Part shown: positions 1-9,088 of the stretch, one piece after another
Numbering within the stretch: position 1 is the first letter of the stretch
How the letters are laid out: each line of letters opens with the position of its first letter
Assembly (NCBI GenBank): GCA_938008535.1
Contig: CALLKF010000175.1
Location: 1-20,123, forward strand
Source of the DNA: an uncultured Saprospirales bacterium
GTDB taxonomy: Bacteria > Bacteroidota > Bacteroidia > Chitinophagales > JADIYW01
Length of the DNA: 20,123 nt
Direction of reading: 5' to 3'
Notes under the pieces: model-generated
What the model was told of the DNA's origin: nothing
Databases searched by the model: none
Seen by the model: only the letters and a program-made list of their open reading frames with translations
Translations under genes and position numbers: made by a program

Positions 1-1487
1 CGTAAATACTTCTCGGATTCCGGTTTATCTTTTACAATAAGTAAGGAAAGTGTTGTGGGGGCTGCACCGAATTTATCTATCGCCCTATTTGCTCCATTCA
101 GTTCAACTTGTTTCTTATAAGCAGAATACCCATCATCAAATCCATGTATTAATGGTACGATTTCTTTACCTGTTTTATCAATACAGCCATATTTCTTTCC
201 TGCTGAAACAAAAGCTATCCCTCCATCAAAAAAACTATATTCATCATATTTGAACCCAATGATTTGTTTCCCGGCTTGATCGATAAAGCCCCATTTTCCG
301 TTTTGTTCGACTCCAATTAATCCATCACTTAATTTATATGTTGAATTATGATGCTGGAATTCTATCACATATTCTCCAGCATTGTTAATACATGAATTTT
401 TATCACCCTCTAACACCCACGCTAAACCGTTACTAAAACTATTTACTTTATCAAATTTAAAGGGTATTACGCAGTTTCCATTCTCGTCAATAAAACCCCA
501 TTTGCCATTTAATTCAACAGCTGCAAGTCCTTCGGAAAATCCTGAATATGCACTATCATATTTAAAATTAATCTTTTGATTTTCATTTTTATCAATAAAT
601 CCATATTTGTTTCCTCTTTTTATTAATGCTAATCCGCATGAAAAACTGGTAATGTCGTTACTATCGTTAATGATATATTTAAACTCTATTGCAACATTTC
701 CCAATTCATCCAAAAAACCATATGGTGAAGAAAAATTTTCACGAGCAATACATAATCCATCTGAAAAATCATCTAAATAATAATACTTTATTTCTATTAT
801 TATTTTATTCTCATTATTTATAAATCCGTATTTACCATTCAAACGAACCTTTGATAAGTTATTCTTGAACAATGAAACATCGTCATAAATTATGGGTATA
901 ATTATATTCTTGTCTTTATCGCAAAACCCCCATTTTTTACCATTTCGGAAAGGTATTAAATTTGGGAGATTTGGCGAATATGTTTTATTTTTGATATTTG
1001 GAAGTGCATCTTTATTATCTGTATAAGTATCATTATATTCTTTTAATGTATTAAATGTATTTTTTTCTAATTTTGAAGTTGCTATTAATTTTTTAAATAT
1101 ATCCGCATATTGTTCACAGATTTCATAAGCATTTTTCTTTATTTCAATATTTTCACCTATTATTCTATTGCTTGCAGAATATGTCCAATTATAGCTACCA
1201 TTTATTAAAGTTTTTAAGTCTATTATACAGAACTTGTGATGGTGATCGCCAAGATATAATTGTCCTCCATTATTTATGAATTTATCAAAGTCGATATTAC
1301 TATTTCTATTAATTTCGTCATCAATTAAAAAAACTTGAACATGAATAGATAATGCTTTCTCACATAATTTATCCCATAACAAAGTATCTGTAATCCAAGC
1401 TACAGCAACATAAATATTATATTTTGCATTAACTAGTTGTTCAAAAATTGTTTCTCTAATATTTTCGAAGTAAACTTTAGTCTCCAT
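1..1487 (-). CDS. Phospholipase-D-like (HKD) domain fused to WG repeats, 3' end beyond window
   Basis: The reading frame opens at ATG 1487 and stays open to the left edge (495 codons seen), so the C-terminus is missing. Residues about 1-140 look like one phospholipase D-superfamily domain: HHKFCIID at 83-90 followed by GSYN at 97-100 fits HxK(x)4D(x)6GSxN exactly, which points to a phosphodiesterase or nuclease of the single-HKD type that acts as a dimer. From about residue 180 to the edge there are WG-type beta repeats every 34-36 residues (KWGF 185, KYGF 219, PYGF 255, KYGF 294, KWGF 329, KWGF 398, KYGC 432, plus two degenerate ones). No signal peptide is visible, so it is probably cytoplasmic. 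A near-consensus -7 element (TATATTTA, 1506-1513 on the minus strand) lies 18 nt upstream. The gene looks more AT-rich than its neighbour, possibly from transfer. Substrate and biological role are unknown. Confidence 0.85.
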   Translation of the reverse strand, partial: METKVYFENIRETIFEQLVNAKYNIYVAVAWITDTLLWDKLCEKALSIHVQVFLIDDEINRNSNIDFDKFINNGGQLYLGDHHHKFCIIDLKTLINGSYNWTYSASNRIIGENIEIKKNAYEICEQYADIFKKLIATSKLEKNTFNTLKEYNDTYTDNKDALPNIKNKTYSPNLPNLIPFRNGKKWGFCDKDKNIIIPIIYDDVSLFKNNLSKVRLNGKYGFINNENKIIIEIKYYYLDDFSDGLCIARENFSSPYGFLDELGNVAIEFKYIINDSNDITSFSCGLALIKRGNKYGFIDKNENQKINFKYDSAYSGFSEGLAAVELNGKWGFIDENGNCVIPFKFDKVNSFSNGLAWVLEGDKNSCINNAGEYVIEFQHHNSTYKLSDGLIGVEQNGKWGFIDQAGKQIIGFKYDEYSFFDGGIAFVSAGKKYGCIDKTGKEIVPLIHGFDDGYSAYKKQVELNGANRAIDKFGAAPTTLSLLIVKDKPESEKYL

Positions 1488-1505
1488 TTTAATTTAATTA
1501 TTCTA

Positions 1506-1513
1506 TAAATATA
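1506..1513 (-). promoter_or_regulatory. Probable -7 promoter element of the HKD-WG gene
   Basis: On the minus strand this reads TATATTTA, one base off the Bacteroidota -7 consensus TAnnTTTG. It would start the transcript about 12 nt before the ATG at 1487, in line with other promoters in this window. I see no clear -33 TTTG. Confidence 0.3.
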
Positions 1514-1634
1514 AGATTTGTATTCCGTTATCTTCTTATTTTAATTTGAGTTATAATTTTAAAGTCTTTTTTATTTTTTGTAAATTTAAAAACCAAATCT
1601 GTTTTCATAGATTCAAATCCTAATTCAGACAATT

Positions 1635-4600
1635 TTACAAACTCACTTTCCGTCCAACGGTTATTACTCTTGCGCCGTTGTACGAATGGTATTCGCCGCG
1701 GTACATAGCATCTGCGCCAACTGCTCCAACATTAAAGGTGCCTAAGGAAACGGCTCTGCATAAGTAATAGTATTTTTGTACTTGCGCGGTTGCAGTCACT
1801 ATCATATTCATTCTATCATCGCGTATGTCTTTGTAATCTGGTTGCGCTGCATTTTTTAGCCATTCTAAATTCGGTATTTCATTAATGCGCGCATTTTCAA
1901 TTTCAAAACCAGCAGGCAACAAATCAGAAATAGCCACGTTGGGTACGCTAATGCCATTTAAACTTCTAATAGAAATTTCAACCACCACCAAATCATTTTG
2001 GAAGAACATATTGTTATACACTTTTCCGTAACGGTCTTTGTAGGTTCTGCGCACTTGTAAAAAATTATCTTCTTCTTTGTTGGTGCCTACCGTTGGTATG
2101 CCTTCCATTTCCCAGAAATAAAATAATTTTCCGTTGCCAGTGGTAGTAATATCAATGCTGTTGTTGGCAATTATAGCAGAGTTAAGAACTACTTCTTTTT
2201 TACCATCAAATTTTGCAATTTCTTTTCCATTGGCTTTAATGCTTGCGGTTACATTGCCTTTGTTGGCTGCTTTCGCAATTTTTCCCATCGCCAAAAATCC
2301 AAATACATTTTCTTGTGTATTTAAATAGGTTTGCGTTAATAAAGTTTGCGCTACTTGTTTCGCCATGTAATTAATTTGTGTGTTTTGCGGATCTACTTCT
2401 AACAACGTATTTAACACCAAAGCCATATCACGAAAATCAGAATAGAAGTTGCCACTAAACGCAGGTATGGTTTTTTCGTTTACAAATCCACGCGGCAATA
2501 GTTGCTGGTATTTCTTTTTGTCGCCTTCTAAAGCAAACGCACACGCAATTAAATATTTGCCGCTTTGCGATAATAAATCAGGATTGGATTTGTAATAATT
2601 TAAGATAGAAGTTTTTGCTTCATCAGCCAATGCCAACACATATAAACTGTAAGGCACTTCTTCTTTTACGACTTCTTTTTTTACGCCATCTGCATAATAA
2701 ATGAGTTCCAGTTCTTTTGTTTTTAAGCGGTTGGTTAAGTAGCCATAAATTTTATTCAACACATTTTGGTTCACGTTGTATCCAGCTTTCTGCGCTTCAA
2801 TTAAGAAGTGCGTCGCATAGATAGTGCCCCACCAAGATTCACTGCCACCGCCTTGCCAGTAGGTGAGTGCGCCGTTGGACAATTGCATAGACTGCAATTT
2901 ATCAATCGCTGCTTGTACATTGTTGACTGCATTTTTATTGGATGCATTAGTTTGATTCAATGATTTTGTTAAGTCAGCATAATACAATTGCGGAAACGCA
3001 GCCGAAGTTGTTTGCTCTACGCAACCATAAGGATAATTGACTAAGTAATTTAAATTTTTGCCAAACTGCACCAACGGCGAATTGCTGACAATTAATTTTT
3101 TAGCAGATGATAATAACGGAACACCAGCACTGAATGCTATATTTCCTTTGCTGCCAGCAACAATATTTCCGGAGCCAGAATATTTAGTAAACGTTGCTGG
3201 TGGTCGCGAGGTGATAAATGTTTCTTCGGTGAATTTTTCACCCAATGCATTTACGGTTACGGTTATTTTTCCTTCACCAGTCATGTTTTTCACTAACACA
3301 CCAAAGTCCAATGCTTTCTCGGAGTTCGGTTCAATTTCAGTCGTGATATTTCCTTCTACTTTATTTTGCAACGCGCCTTCGGTTTTAATAGAAACGATGG
3401 CTTGTGTTTTATTTTTCGTGGTATTGGAAACAGTTACAGGAATGGTCAGTTCATCGCCTGGCGACACAAAACGCGGTATGCCTGAACTGATAACAATTGG
3501 GTCGGCAACCTTGATATTTTTTTCGGCAGCACCAAATTTTTTATCTTTATACGCGACAACCATGACGCGCAAACTACCTGAAAACTGTGGAATGTCAATC
3601 GTGAATTCCGCGTTGCCAAAACTATTGGTATGAATGATACCTGACCATTTAGACACTAAATTAATACGCTTGTTAGGCAACGGATTTACGCGTTTGCCAA
3701 TTTCATCCATACCACCACCGAGCGAAGTTACTTCCGGAAATAGGTAAGGATAGATATTGTACATATCTACTTCTAACGCGCGTTTCTGATAAAAATAATC
3801 GTAAGGATTTGGTGTCTTTTGATTCTTCAACGCCAGAATACCTTCATCCACCACAGCAATTGTCAGTTCTGTATTTGCTGATGATTTTACTTTAATTGTT
3901 TGTTTGGTTTTAGAACGTGTTTCTGCTACGCAACTAATTTCTACATTTAATTTATTGTCTGGATTTTCAACAATCATTGGTTTAAAACCATACGCAACCG
4001 TTAATGGCATACCATCGTTTACGTTCTGTTTTATAAGCGTTGCCGTGATGTAGGCATTCGGAACATGCAAATCTTTCGTACTGATTTTAAATGAAGCTGC
4101 TTTGTTATCTGAATCCACATAAAAATGATCCATCACTTTATCGCGTTCAACGGTAATTAATACTTTGCCATCAAACGGTAATTTCAACAATACTTTGGCG
4201 TTGTCGCCAACTTTGTAAGTTGCTTTGTCTAACTCCATATCAATCTTGCCTTCGGTGTTGACTTCAAACGACGAAGCATAAGTGTCGCCCCAACCGTATG
4301 CATAAAAATAGAACGAAACATAGTTCTCTGAATTTACTGCAGACAAGCGCACTTCGTATTCGCCAGATTCGTTGGCAACGTAAGGAAAATAAGCACTTTT
4401 GCCACGAATGATAATATTTTTATTGCTGACAATTTCTTCTTTTTTCTGCGAAACATAACGTAACGTTCCATCTACTTTTTGCAAAATAGTTTCCCAATGT
4501 TTGCGAATAATTTTGATGTTTGCATTTTGCGTAGTTAATGCATTTCCTTTTTTATCAACTGCAATCATCGGAATTTTTATTTGTTGTTTAGTCGAATAAA

Positions 4601-7067
4601 AATCGTTGTTGGTTTTGATACCATAAAACACATCTTGCGTAAATACATTAAATGATTTTACACGATTCACAGGTCTGCCAGTTTCATCAAAAACAGTCGT
4701 TAAAATTCTGCCTTCTAATAAACCAGTTTCTTTGTATTCAGCAGGAATTTCAAATGCTTCAAAGCCGTTGCCGTTGCCATCGGTAACACCGTTGCGCAAC
4801 GTAGTATAGTACTCAGCATCTTTACTCATATTGAAATTATAATCGTCAAATTCTTTTGCATTAAACCTTGCTTGCGACAATGAAAAGTTGACTTCATAAT
4901 TTCTATTCGCAGCAGGTGGTCCGAAATAATTCATTGCATTGAACGAAGCGTTTACTTTTTCAGTTGGAACATAATCGTCTTTATCTGTTTTTAATTCTAC
5001 CTTAATTCTGTCAGGCATGAACTCTTCAATCATGATATTTTTGGAACCCAACAACACATCGTTTCCGGTAAACAATTGAAATGTATAAGTTCCAGTTGGC
5101 GCGCCTTGAGGCAACGACAAAGCAGTCTCAAACGCACCTTGCGCATCCAATATATTTTTGATGGTTTGATACTCTTTTCCGGAAGGCAACAATACTCTCA
5201 TTTTCACCGGCATTTCACCAGGCAAATTCCAATCGTTGGTACGCACAATAGAATTTAAATGCACGGTCTCACCAGGACGATAGATATCACGTTCTGCATA
5301 AATAAATGCATCGTAGTTGGCTTCGTTTAATCGTTTTCCACCAACATCAAAACGCGTGTTGTCAACTAAGGTTCTATCGTACAACACATAATTAAAATCA
5401 CCGTCTTTGGTAGTTGCTGTAATCATACCTACTTTAAAGTTTTTCAATGCATCAGGAACTGAAAAAGTAGCATAACCATCGCCATCTGTTTTTGCTTTGC
5501 CAATTTCCTGATTGGTTTTAGAAATCACTGTAATTTCTACATCTTTCAACGATTCGGTATTCAAAATAGAATTCGCAAAAACGTGCACGGCATCTTTATC
5601 TTGTTTTACAATTAAACCAATATCTGACAATGAAATAATTTTTGAATCTTGCAGCCAAGCGCGGTCATTATCTTCTACTTTCACTACATAAATACCTTTA
5701 AAATCTTTGAGTTTGTCTTCTAAATCTAACTTCAATAATTTTGCATAACCGTAATCTTTGAGTTCATCGGTTTTATATTTTTTCTCGAAAATAACTTCAC
5801 CTACATCTTCTGTGCTGTAGTACTCATAATTGTGATAAGTGTAGTTATCGGTTTCTTCATCGTATTCATCAAAGTAGCCATAGTCTTTATCACGACGCAT
5901 AAAAGAATACAAGTTGTTTTGGAAAACTTTGTAAACAGTAACTTTTACTTTAGCAACTTTTGTCATGGTGATAGCTACATTTCTGCTTCCTTTTGCACCG
6001 AGAAATTGTGCTTTGTCATTATTGAATTTTATCTGCGGTGCGATGTCACCAAAGCTCACATCTTGTGTGTTATCATTTTTCATTTTACCACCAAAAATTC
6101 CTACGACACCTTCTGTGATGGTGATTTCATAACTTTGGTCAGGATTGAAATCTTCGCTGACAATAGAAATACCTTTGTCGTTATTCGTTACCGAAAAATT
6201 GACAACTGGATCGATTTTAATTGATTCTTTTAGATTGCTATTTGAAATTGGTTGTGACGTTGGAATAAACACCGAACCAGAAATACCATCGTGTGCAGTT
6301 TCTGCGTCGCCGATAGCAATTTTTTGCACACCAACTACGGAAGATTTTTCGGTGAACTGATCTTCTTTCATCGACTTGCCAATTTTCTTCAAGACAATTT
6401 TTACATTGGCTTTTTCATTGGTTTCTTTCGGATTCGTAAATAAAATAGAAAGTGTTTTTGATTTTCTGGTGGTTAGAATTTTGAATTCCTGTTTGTCGCC
6501 ATTTATAGTTGCTTCAATTAAATCAGCTGCTTTTTTGGGATCAACAGCCATCGAAAATTTTACATCAGTTTGTAATTGTATTTTTGTCTGGTCAGATGGA
6601 TTGGCGCGCCAATACGATTTAGAGCCAATTAATTGTAAATATGAAGTGTGAAAGGAATATTCAGTTTCACCGTACAATTTTACTGCTTTCGGCGCATTGC
6701 GTGTTATTTTATCTTGCAGTGTTATTTTAAAATCAGTAGCTGATGGAAATTCTTCCAACGGTGAAAAAACTAATTCTCTTTTGGAAGTCCATTTGCATCT
6801 TCCAGCAACATTTGGTGAAATGGAAATCAGGTTTTCATCCAACCATTGATCCACTAAAGAATCAGAAGGTAAGAGGTCTTTGTTGAAGGTGAAAACAAGG
6901 TTCTGGTTGTTTTCAATTTCGTCTTCAAAGTTGGTGAGTACACAACGTACAGCGTTTTCTGGTGTTGTGAATCGGTTACAGCTGCTTGCTATAACAATGC
7001 TTGCTATTATAAACAAGACTTTTTTGATGTGTTGCATGGTGAAAGAAATATTTCTATTAATGTACAA
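1635..7067 (-). CDS. Alpha-2-macroglobulin family lipoprotein with intact thioester motif
   Basis: This 1810-residue protein begins with a lipoprotein signal peptide ending in the lipobox IASSC (Cys30), so it should be lipid-anchored in the envelope, facing the periplasm. The N-terminal third has Ig/macroglobulin-type beta domains. YRPGET at about 596-601 is a hallmark of the MG region in bacterial alpha-2-macroglobulins. CVEQ at 1349-1352 is the thioester motif, followed by a helical thioester domain (for example SESWWGTIYATHF), and the C-terminus is the receptor-binding-like domain. Thioester members are thought to trap attacking proteases covalently and protect the envelope. The usual partner gene pbpC (penicillin-binding protein 1C) is not in this window. 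Start choice: ATG 7067 lies about 14 nt below a TTTG-N16-TAATTTG promoter-like sequence; the internal Met11 (ATG 7037) would give a more compact signal peptide and is a real alternative. Confidence 0.95.
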   Translation of the reverse strand: MYINRNISFTMQHIKKVLFIIASIVIASSCNRFTTPENAVRCVLTNFEDEIENNQNLVFTFNKDLLPSDSLVDQWLDENLISISPNVAGRCKWTSKRELVFSPLEEFPSATDFKITLQDKITRNAPKAVKLYGETEYSFHTSYLQLIGSKSYWRANPSDQTKIQLQTDVKFSMAVDPKKAADLIEATINGDKQEFKILTTRKSKTLSILFTNPKETNEKANVKIVLKKIGKSMKEDQFTEKSSVVGVQKIAIGDAETAHDGISGSVFIPTSQPISNSNLKESIKIDPVVNFSVTNNDKGISIVSEDFNPDQSYEITITEGVVGIFGGKMKNDNTQDVSFGDIAPQIKFNNDKAQFLGAKGSRNVAITMTKVAKVKVTVYKVFQNNLYSFMRRDKDYGYFDEYDEETDNYTYHNYEYYSTEDVGEVIFEKKYKTDELKDYGYAKLLKLDLEDKLKDFKGIYVVKVEDNDRAWLQDSKIISLSDIGLIVKQDKDAVHVFANSILNTESLKDVEITVISKTNQEIGKAKTDGDGYATFSVPDALKNFKVGMITATTKDGDFNYVLYDRTLVDNTRFDVGGKRLNEANYDAFIYAERDIYRPGETVHLNSIVRTNDWNLPGEMPVKMRVLLPSGKEYQTIKNILDAQGAFETALSLPQGAPTGTYTFQLFTGNDVLLGSKNIMIEEFMPDRIKVELKTDKDDYVPTEKVNASFNAMNYFGPPAANRNYEVNFSLSQARFNAKEFDDYNFNMSKDAEYYTTLRNGVTDGNGNGFEAFEIPAEYKETGLLEGRILTTVFDETGRPVNRVKSFNVFTQDVFYGIKTNNDFYSTKQQIKIPMIAVDKKGNALTTQNANIKIIRKHWETILQKVDGTLRYVSQKKEEIVSNKNIIIRGKSAYFPYVANESGEYEVRLSAVNSENYVSFYFYAYGWGDTYASSFEVNTEGKIDMELDKATYKVGDNAKVLLKLPFDGKVLITVERDKVMDHFYVDSDNKAASFKISTKDLHVPNAYITATLIKQNVNDGMPLTVAYGFKPMIVENPDNKLNVEISCVAETRSKTKQTIKVKSSANTELTIAVVDEGILALKNQKTPNPYDYFYQKRALEVDMYNIYPYLFPEVTSLGGGMDEIGKRVNPLPNKRINLVSKWSGIIHTNSFGNAEFTIDIPQFSGSLRVMVVAYKDKKFGAAEKNIKVADPIVISSGIPRFVSPGDELTIPVTVSNTTKNKTQAIVSIKTEGALQNKVEGNITTEIEPNSEKALDFGVLVKNMTGEGKITVTVNALGEKFTEETFITSRPPATFTKYSGSGNIVAGSKGNIAFSAGVPLLSSAKKLIVSNSPLVQFGKNLNYLVNYPYGCVEQTTSAAFPQLYYADLTKSLNQTNASNKNAVNNVQAAIDKLQSMQLSNGALTYWQGGGSESWWGTIYATHFLIEAQKAGYNVNQNVLNKIYGYLTNRLKTKELELIYYADGVKKEVVKEEVPYSLYVLALADEAKTSILNYYKSNPDLLSQSGKYLIACAFALEGDKKKYQQLLPRGFVNEKTIPAFSGNFYSDFRDMALVLNTLLEVDPQNTQINYMAKQVAQTLLTQTYLNTQENVFGFLAMGKIAKAANKGNVTASIKANGKEIAKFDGKKEVVLNSAIIANNSIDITTTGNGKLFYFWEMEGIPTVGTNKEEDNFLQVRRTYKDRYGKVYNNMFFQNDLVVVEISIRSLNGISVPNVAISDLLPAGFEIENARINEIPNLEWLKNAAQPDYKDIRDDRMNMIVTATAQVQKYYYLCRAVSLGTFNVGAVGADAMYRGEYHSYNGARVITVGRKVSL

Positions 7068-7087
7068 TCTTTTTTTAAGATTAGTTC

Positions 7088-7114
7088 CAAATTATTTAAG
7101 AAAATTTTAACAAA
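7088..7114 (-). promoter_or_regulatory. Possible promoter of the alpha-2-macroglobulin gene
   Basis: On the minus strand, TTTG (7114-7111) is followed after 16 bp by TAATTTG (7094-7088), a one-base-short version of TAnnTTTG. The expected transcript start lies near 7081, before ATG 7067. The match is imperfect. Confidence 0.3.
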
Positions 7115-7197
7115 TTAACATTCGTTGTATTCTTGCACACAACTGAGCTGTATTCTATAATAAGTGATAAGTTGATTTTTCTTAATTTAATGAATAT

Positions 7198-8136
7198 TTA
7201 CTCACAATATTTAGCTATCAACTGAGCAACCTCAGTTCCGTAATTTTTCTCAAAACCATAAAAATCTGCATAATTTAGTACAGTACATGCTTCCTTTATG
7301 TTATTGGTAGCAATATATACTAATGCAAGATTTCGGTATGCATAGGAATTGCTTGGGTACAATTTTATTGAATAATTGATATCTTCCAAAGCTTTAGTAT
7401 TGTTTCCCTTTTTATAATATGCATAACCACGGTTGCTATAAACTAATGCTTCATTTGGATCTAAAGCCAATGCTTTGTCAAAATATTGTATAGCAAGATT
7501 TAGACTGTCCATTTTTGAATATTGAAATCCTAGATTTATATAAGAGCCAATCATGGTGCTGTCGATAGAGATAACTTTCTTTAAAATGCGAATAGTTTTA
7601 TCTAAATAACCTAAATCATCATAAACAGCAGCTACGTTATTTAAAGCACCTAAATCATTTGGATTAAATGATAAAACAGTTTCATAATCTTTTGCAGCAC
7701 CTGTAAAATCCATAACACTAGCTTTAGCAGCACCTCTGTTTAATAAATAACTAAATTTCATAGTATCATTGACGGTAGAATTTTTTATCGCTAAATCAAA
7801 CATCATAATAGCAGAATCTGCATAACCTGCCGATGAATAAAATAATCCAGCACGATTATATGGTTCAGCAGTTTTACTGTTTATTCGGATTGATTTTTTT
7901 ACCGTTTGTAATGCCTGCATAGGACCATAAAGATTAAATTCAATTTCAGCTTTCCTTAAATAATACCATTGGTTGGTAATATCCATTGCTATTGCTTTTT
8001 CTATCAGAACCAATGCATATTTGAAATCTTTTTTTTCAAATTTTTCATTGGATAGTTTAATGAAGTCTTCTTCGCTTTGGCTAAAAATCAATTGAACAGG
8101 AACTATAAATAGCAGTAAGATAATTATTCTTTTCAT
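7198..8136 (-). CDS. Secreted tetratricopeptide-repeat protein
   Basis: A 312-residue protein with an N-terminal signal peptide (MKRIIILLLFIVPVQLIFSQ) followed by about eight tandem TPR units filling the rest (for example NRGYAYYKKGNNTKALEDI and NLGFQYSKMDSLNLAIQYF). It probably acts in the periplasm or at the envelope as a protein-interaction scaffold; its partner is unknown. The frame extends upstream to ATG 8229, but I chose ATG 8136 because the signal peptide starts there and an exact -7 promoter element (8157-8164) sits between the two candidates, which would leave the longer start untranscribed. It lies 130 bp upstream of the alpha-2-macroglobulin gene on the same strand; co-transcription is possible but that gene seems to have its own promoter. 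It is divergent from the short-chain dehydrogenase operon. Confidence 0.88.
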   Translation of the reverse strand: MKRIIILLLFIVPVQLIFSQSEEDFIKLSNEKFEKKDFKYALVLIEKAIAMDITNQWYYLRKAEIEFNLYGPMQALQTVKKSIRINSKTAEPYNRAGLFYSSAGYADSAIMMFDLAIKNSTVNDTMKFSYLLNRGAAKASVMDFTGAAKDYETVLSFNPNDLGALNNVAAVYDDLGYLDKTIRILKKVISIDSTMIGSYINLGFQYSKMDSLNLAIQYFDKALALDPNEALVYSNRGYAYYKKGNNTKALEDINYSIKLYPSNSYAYRNLALVYIATNNIKEACTVLNYADFYGFEKNYGTEVAQLIAKYCE

Positions 8137-8156
8137 CTTTAATTTTTGGTAAATAT

Positions 8157-8164
8157 CAAATATA
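8157..8164 (-). promoter_or_regulatory. -7 promoter element of the TPR gene
   Basis: Minus-strand TATATTTG matches the Bacteroidota consensus TAnnTTTG exactly. The predicted transcript start is near 8150, giving a leader of about 14 nt before ATG 8136. No clear -33 element is visible in the A-rich sequence upstream. Confidence 0.5.
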
Positions 8165-8271
8165 GTTTTTTGTTTTTTAATTTTTATACTTATGAATTTT
8201 TGTAGCAAACAAAATTTGATATGCAACATTCATTATCATCATTTTACTTATCTTAGCTGATATTTTATAAC

Positions 8272-9087
8272 ATGGATAATAAATTTTTAGAAAAGTACGG
8301 CACTTGGGCAATTGTAACGGGTGCATCGAGTGGCATTGGTGTTGAGTACGCCAAACAAATTGCTGAAAAAGGGTTGAATGTAATTTTAGTTGCAAGAAGA
8401 AAACAAATGCTGGAAGCGTTGGCAACTGAAATTCAGGAAAAATATTCGGTTCAAACTAAAGTAGTTGAATGCGATTTATCGCAAGATAATTTCCAATACA
8501 CTATATTAGATGCAACCAAAGATATTGATGTTGGTTTGCTTGTTAATAATGCAGGCATGAATTGCGAAGGACATTTTTATCGTGGTGGTTTGGATAGAAA
8601 TTTGCAAATGTTGCAACTGAATACGAAAGCACCGTTTATTTTGGCTTTTGAATATGGCAAGCAATTTATTAGTCGAGGAAAAGGTGGAATTATTTTTACA
8701 TCGAGTATTAGTGCGTTTAGTGCGCATCCATATCTGGCGCATTACGCAGCCACTAAAGCCTATATTTTATCGCTGGCTGAAAGTATGAATTATGAATTTA
8801 AAGACAAGAATGTAGATGTGATTGCATTGTGTCCAGGCATGACAAAATCAGAAATGACAAAAGGCATGAAAGAAGGACCGATGTTGATGGAAGCTGCGCC
8901 AGTGGTGAAAATTGCTTTAGATAATTTAGGCAAAGAAGCGTATGTAGTGCCTGGTTTATTTAATAAAACGCAAGTATTTATTAATAGCAGAGTTTTAAAT
9001 CGAGATAATGCGAAAAGTTTAACTGGTGCGTTGCTGAAACGTGTGTTGCCTGGTGTTGCAAAATCAGCAAAGAAAGAAAAGAAATAA
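8272..9087 (+). CDS. Short-chain dehydrogenase/reductase (SDR family)
   Basis: A 271-residue classical SDR. The nucleotide-binding motif TGASSGIG is at 16-23 and NNAG at 92-95. The catalytic set is Ser145, Tyr158 and Lys162 in YAATK. Arg-Arg after the second beta strand (VARRK, about 40-44) suggests NADPH preference. The family reduces or oxidises carbonyl/alcohol groups on varied small molecules; the substrate cannot be read from sequence. The C-terminal tail is lysine-rich. It is the first gene of a plus-strand operon: the next start follows the stop after a single base. The 135-bp spacer to the divergent TPR gene should hold its promoter, but I found only a weak TATCTTAG at 8249-8256. Confidence 0.93.
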   Translation: MDNKFLEKYGTWAIVTGASSGIGVEYAKQIAEKGLNVILVARRKQMLEALATEIQEKYSVQTKVVECDLSQDNFQYTILDATKDIDVGLLVNNAGMNCEGHFYRGGLDRNLQMLQLNTKAPFILAFEYGKQFISRGKGGIIFTSSISAFSAHPYLAHYAATKAYILSLAESMNYEFKDKNVDVIALCPGMTKSEMTKGMKEGPMLMEAAPVVKIALDNLGKEAYVVPGLFNKTQVFINSRVLNRDNAKSLTGALLKRVLPGVAKSAKKEKK

Positions 9088-9088
9088 G

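Noticed and set aside
3058..3633. A 191-codon open frame on the plus strand with hydrophobic stretches
   Set aside because: It lies wholly inside the alpha-2-macroglobulin gene on the opposite strand and matches no family; the other plus-strand frames within 1635-7067 are rejected likewise.
8137..8229. A longer start for the TPR protein
   Set aside because: It would put a lysine-rich stretch before the signal peptide, and the exact -7 promoter element lies inside the extension.
8177..8425. An 82-codon minus-strand frame across the TPR-SDR spacer
   Set aside because: Mostly antisense to the well-supported SDR gene, with no recognisable domain.
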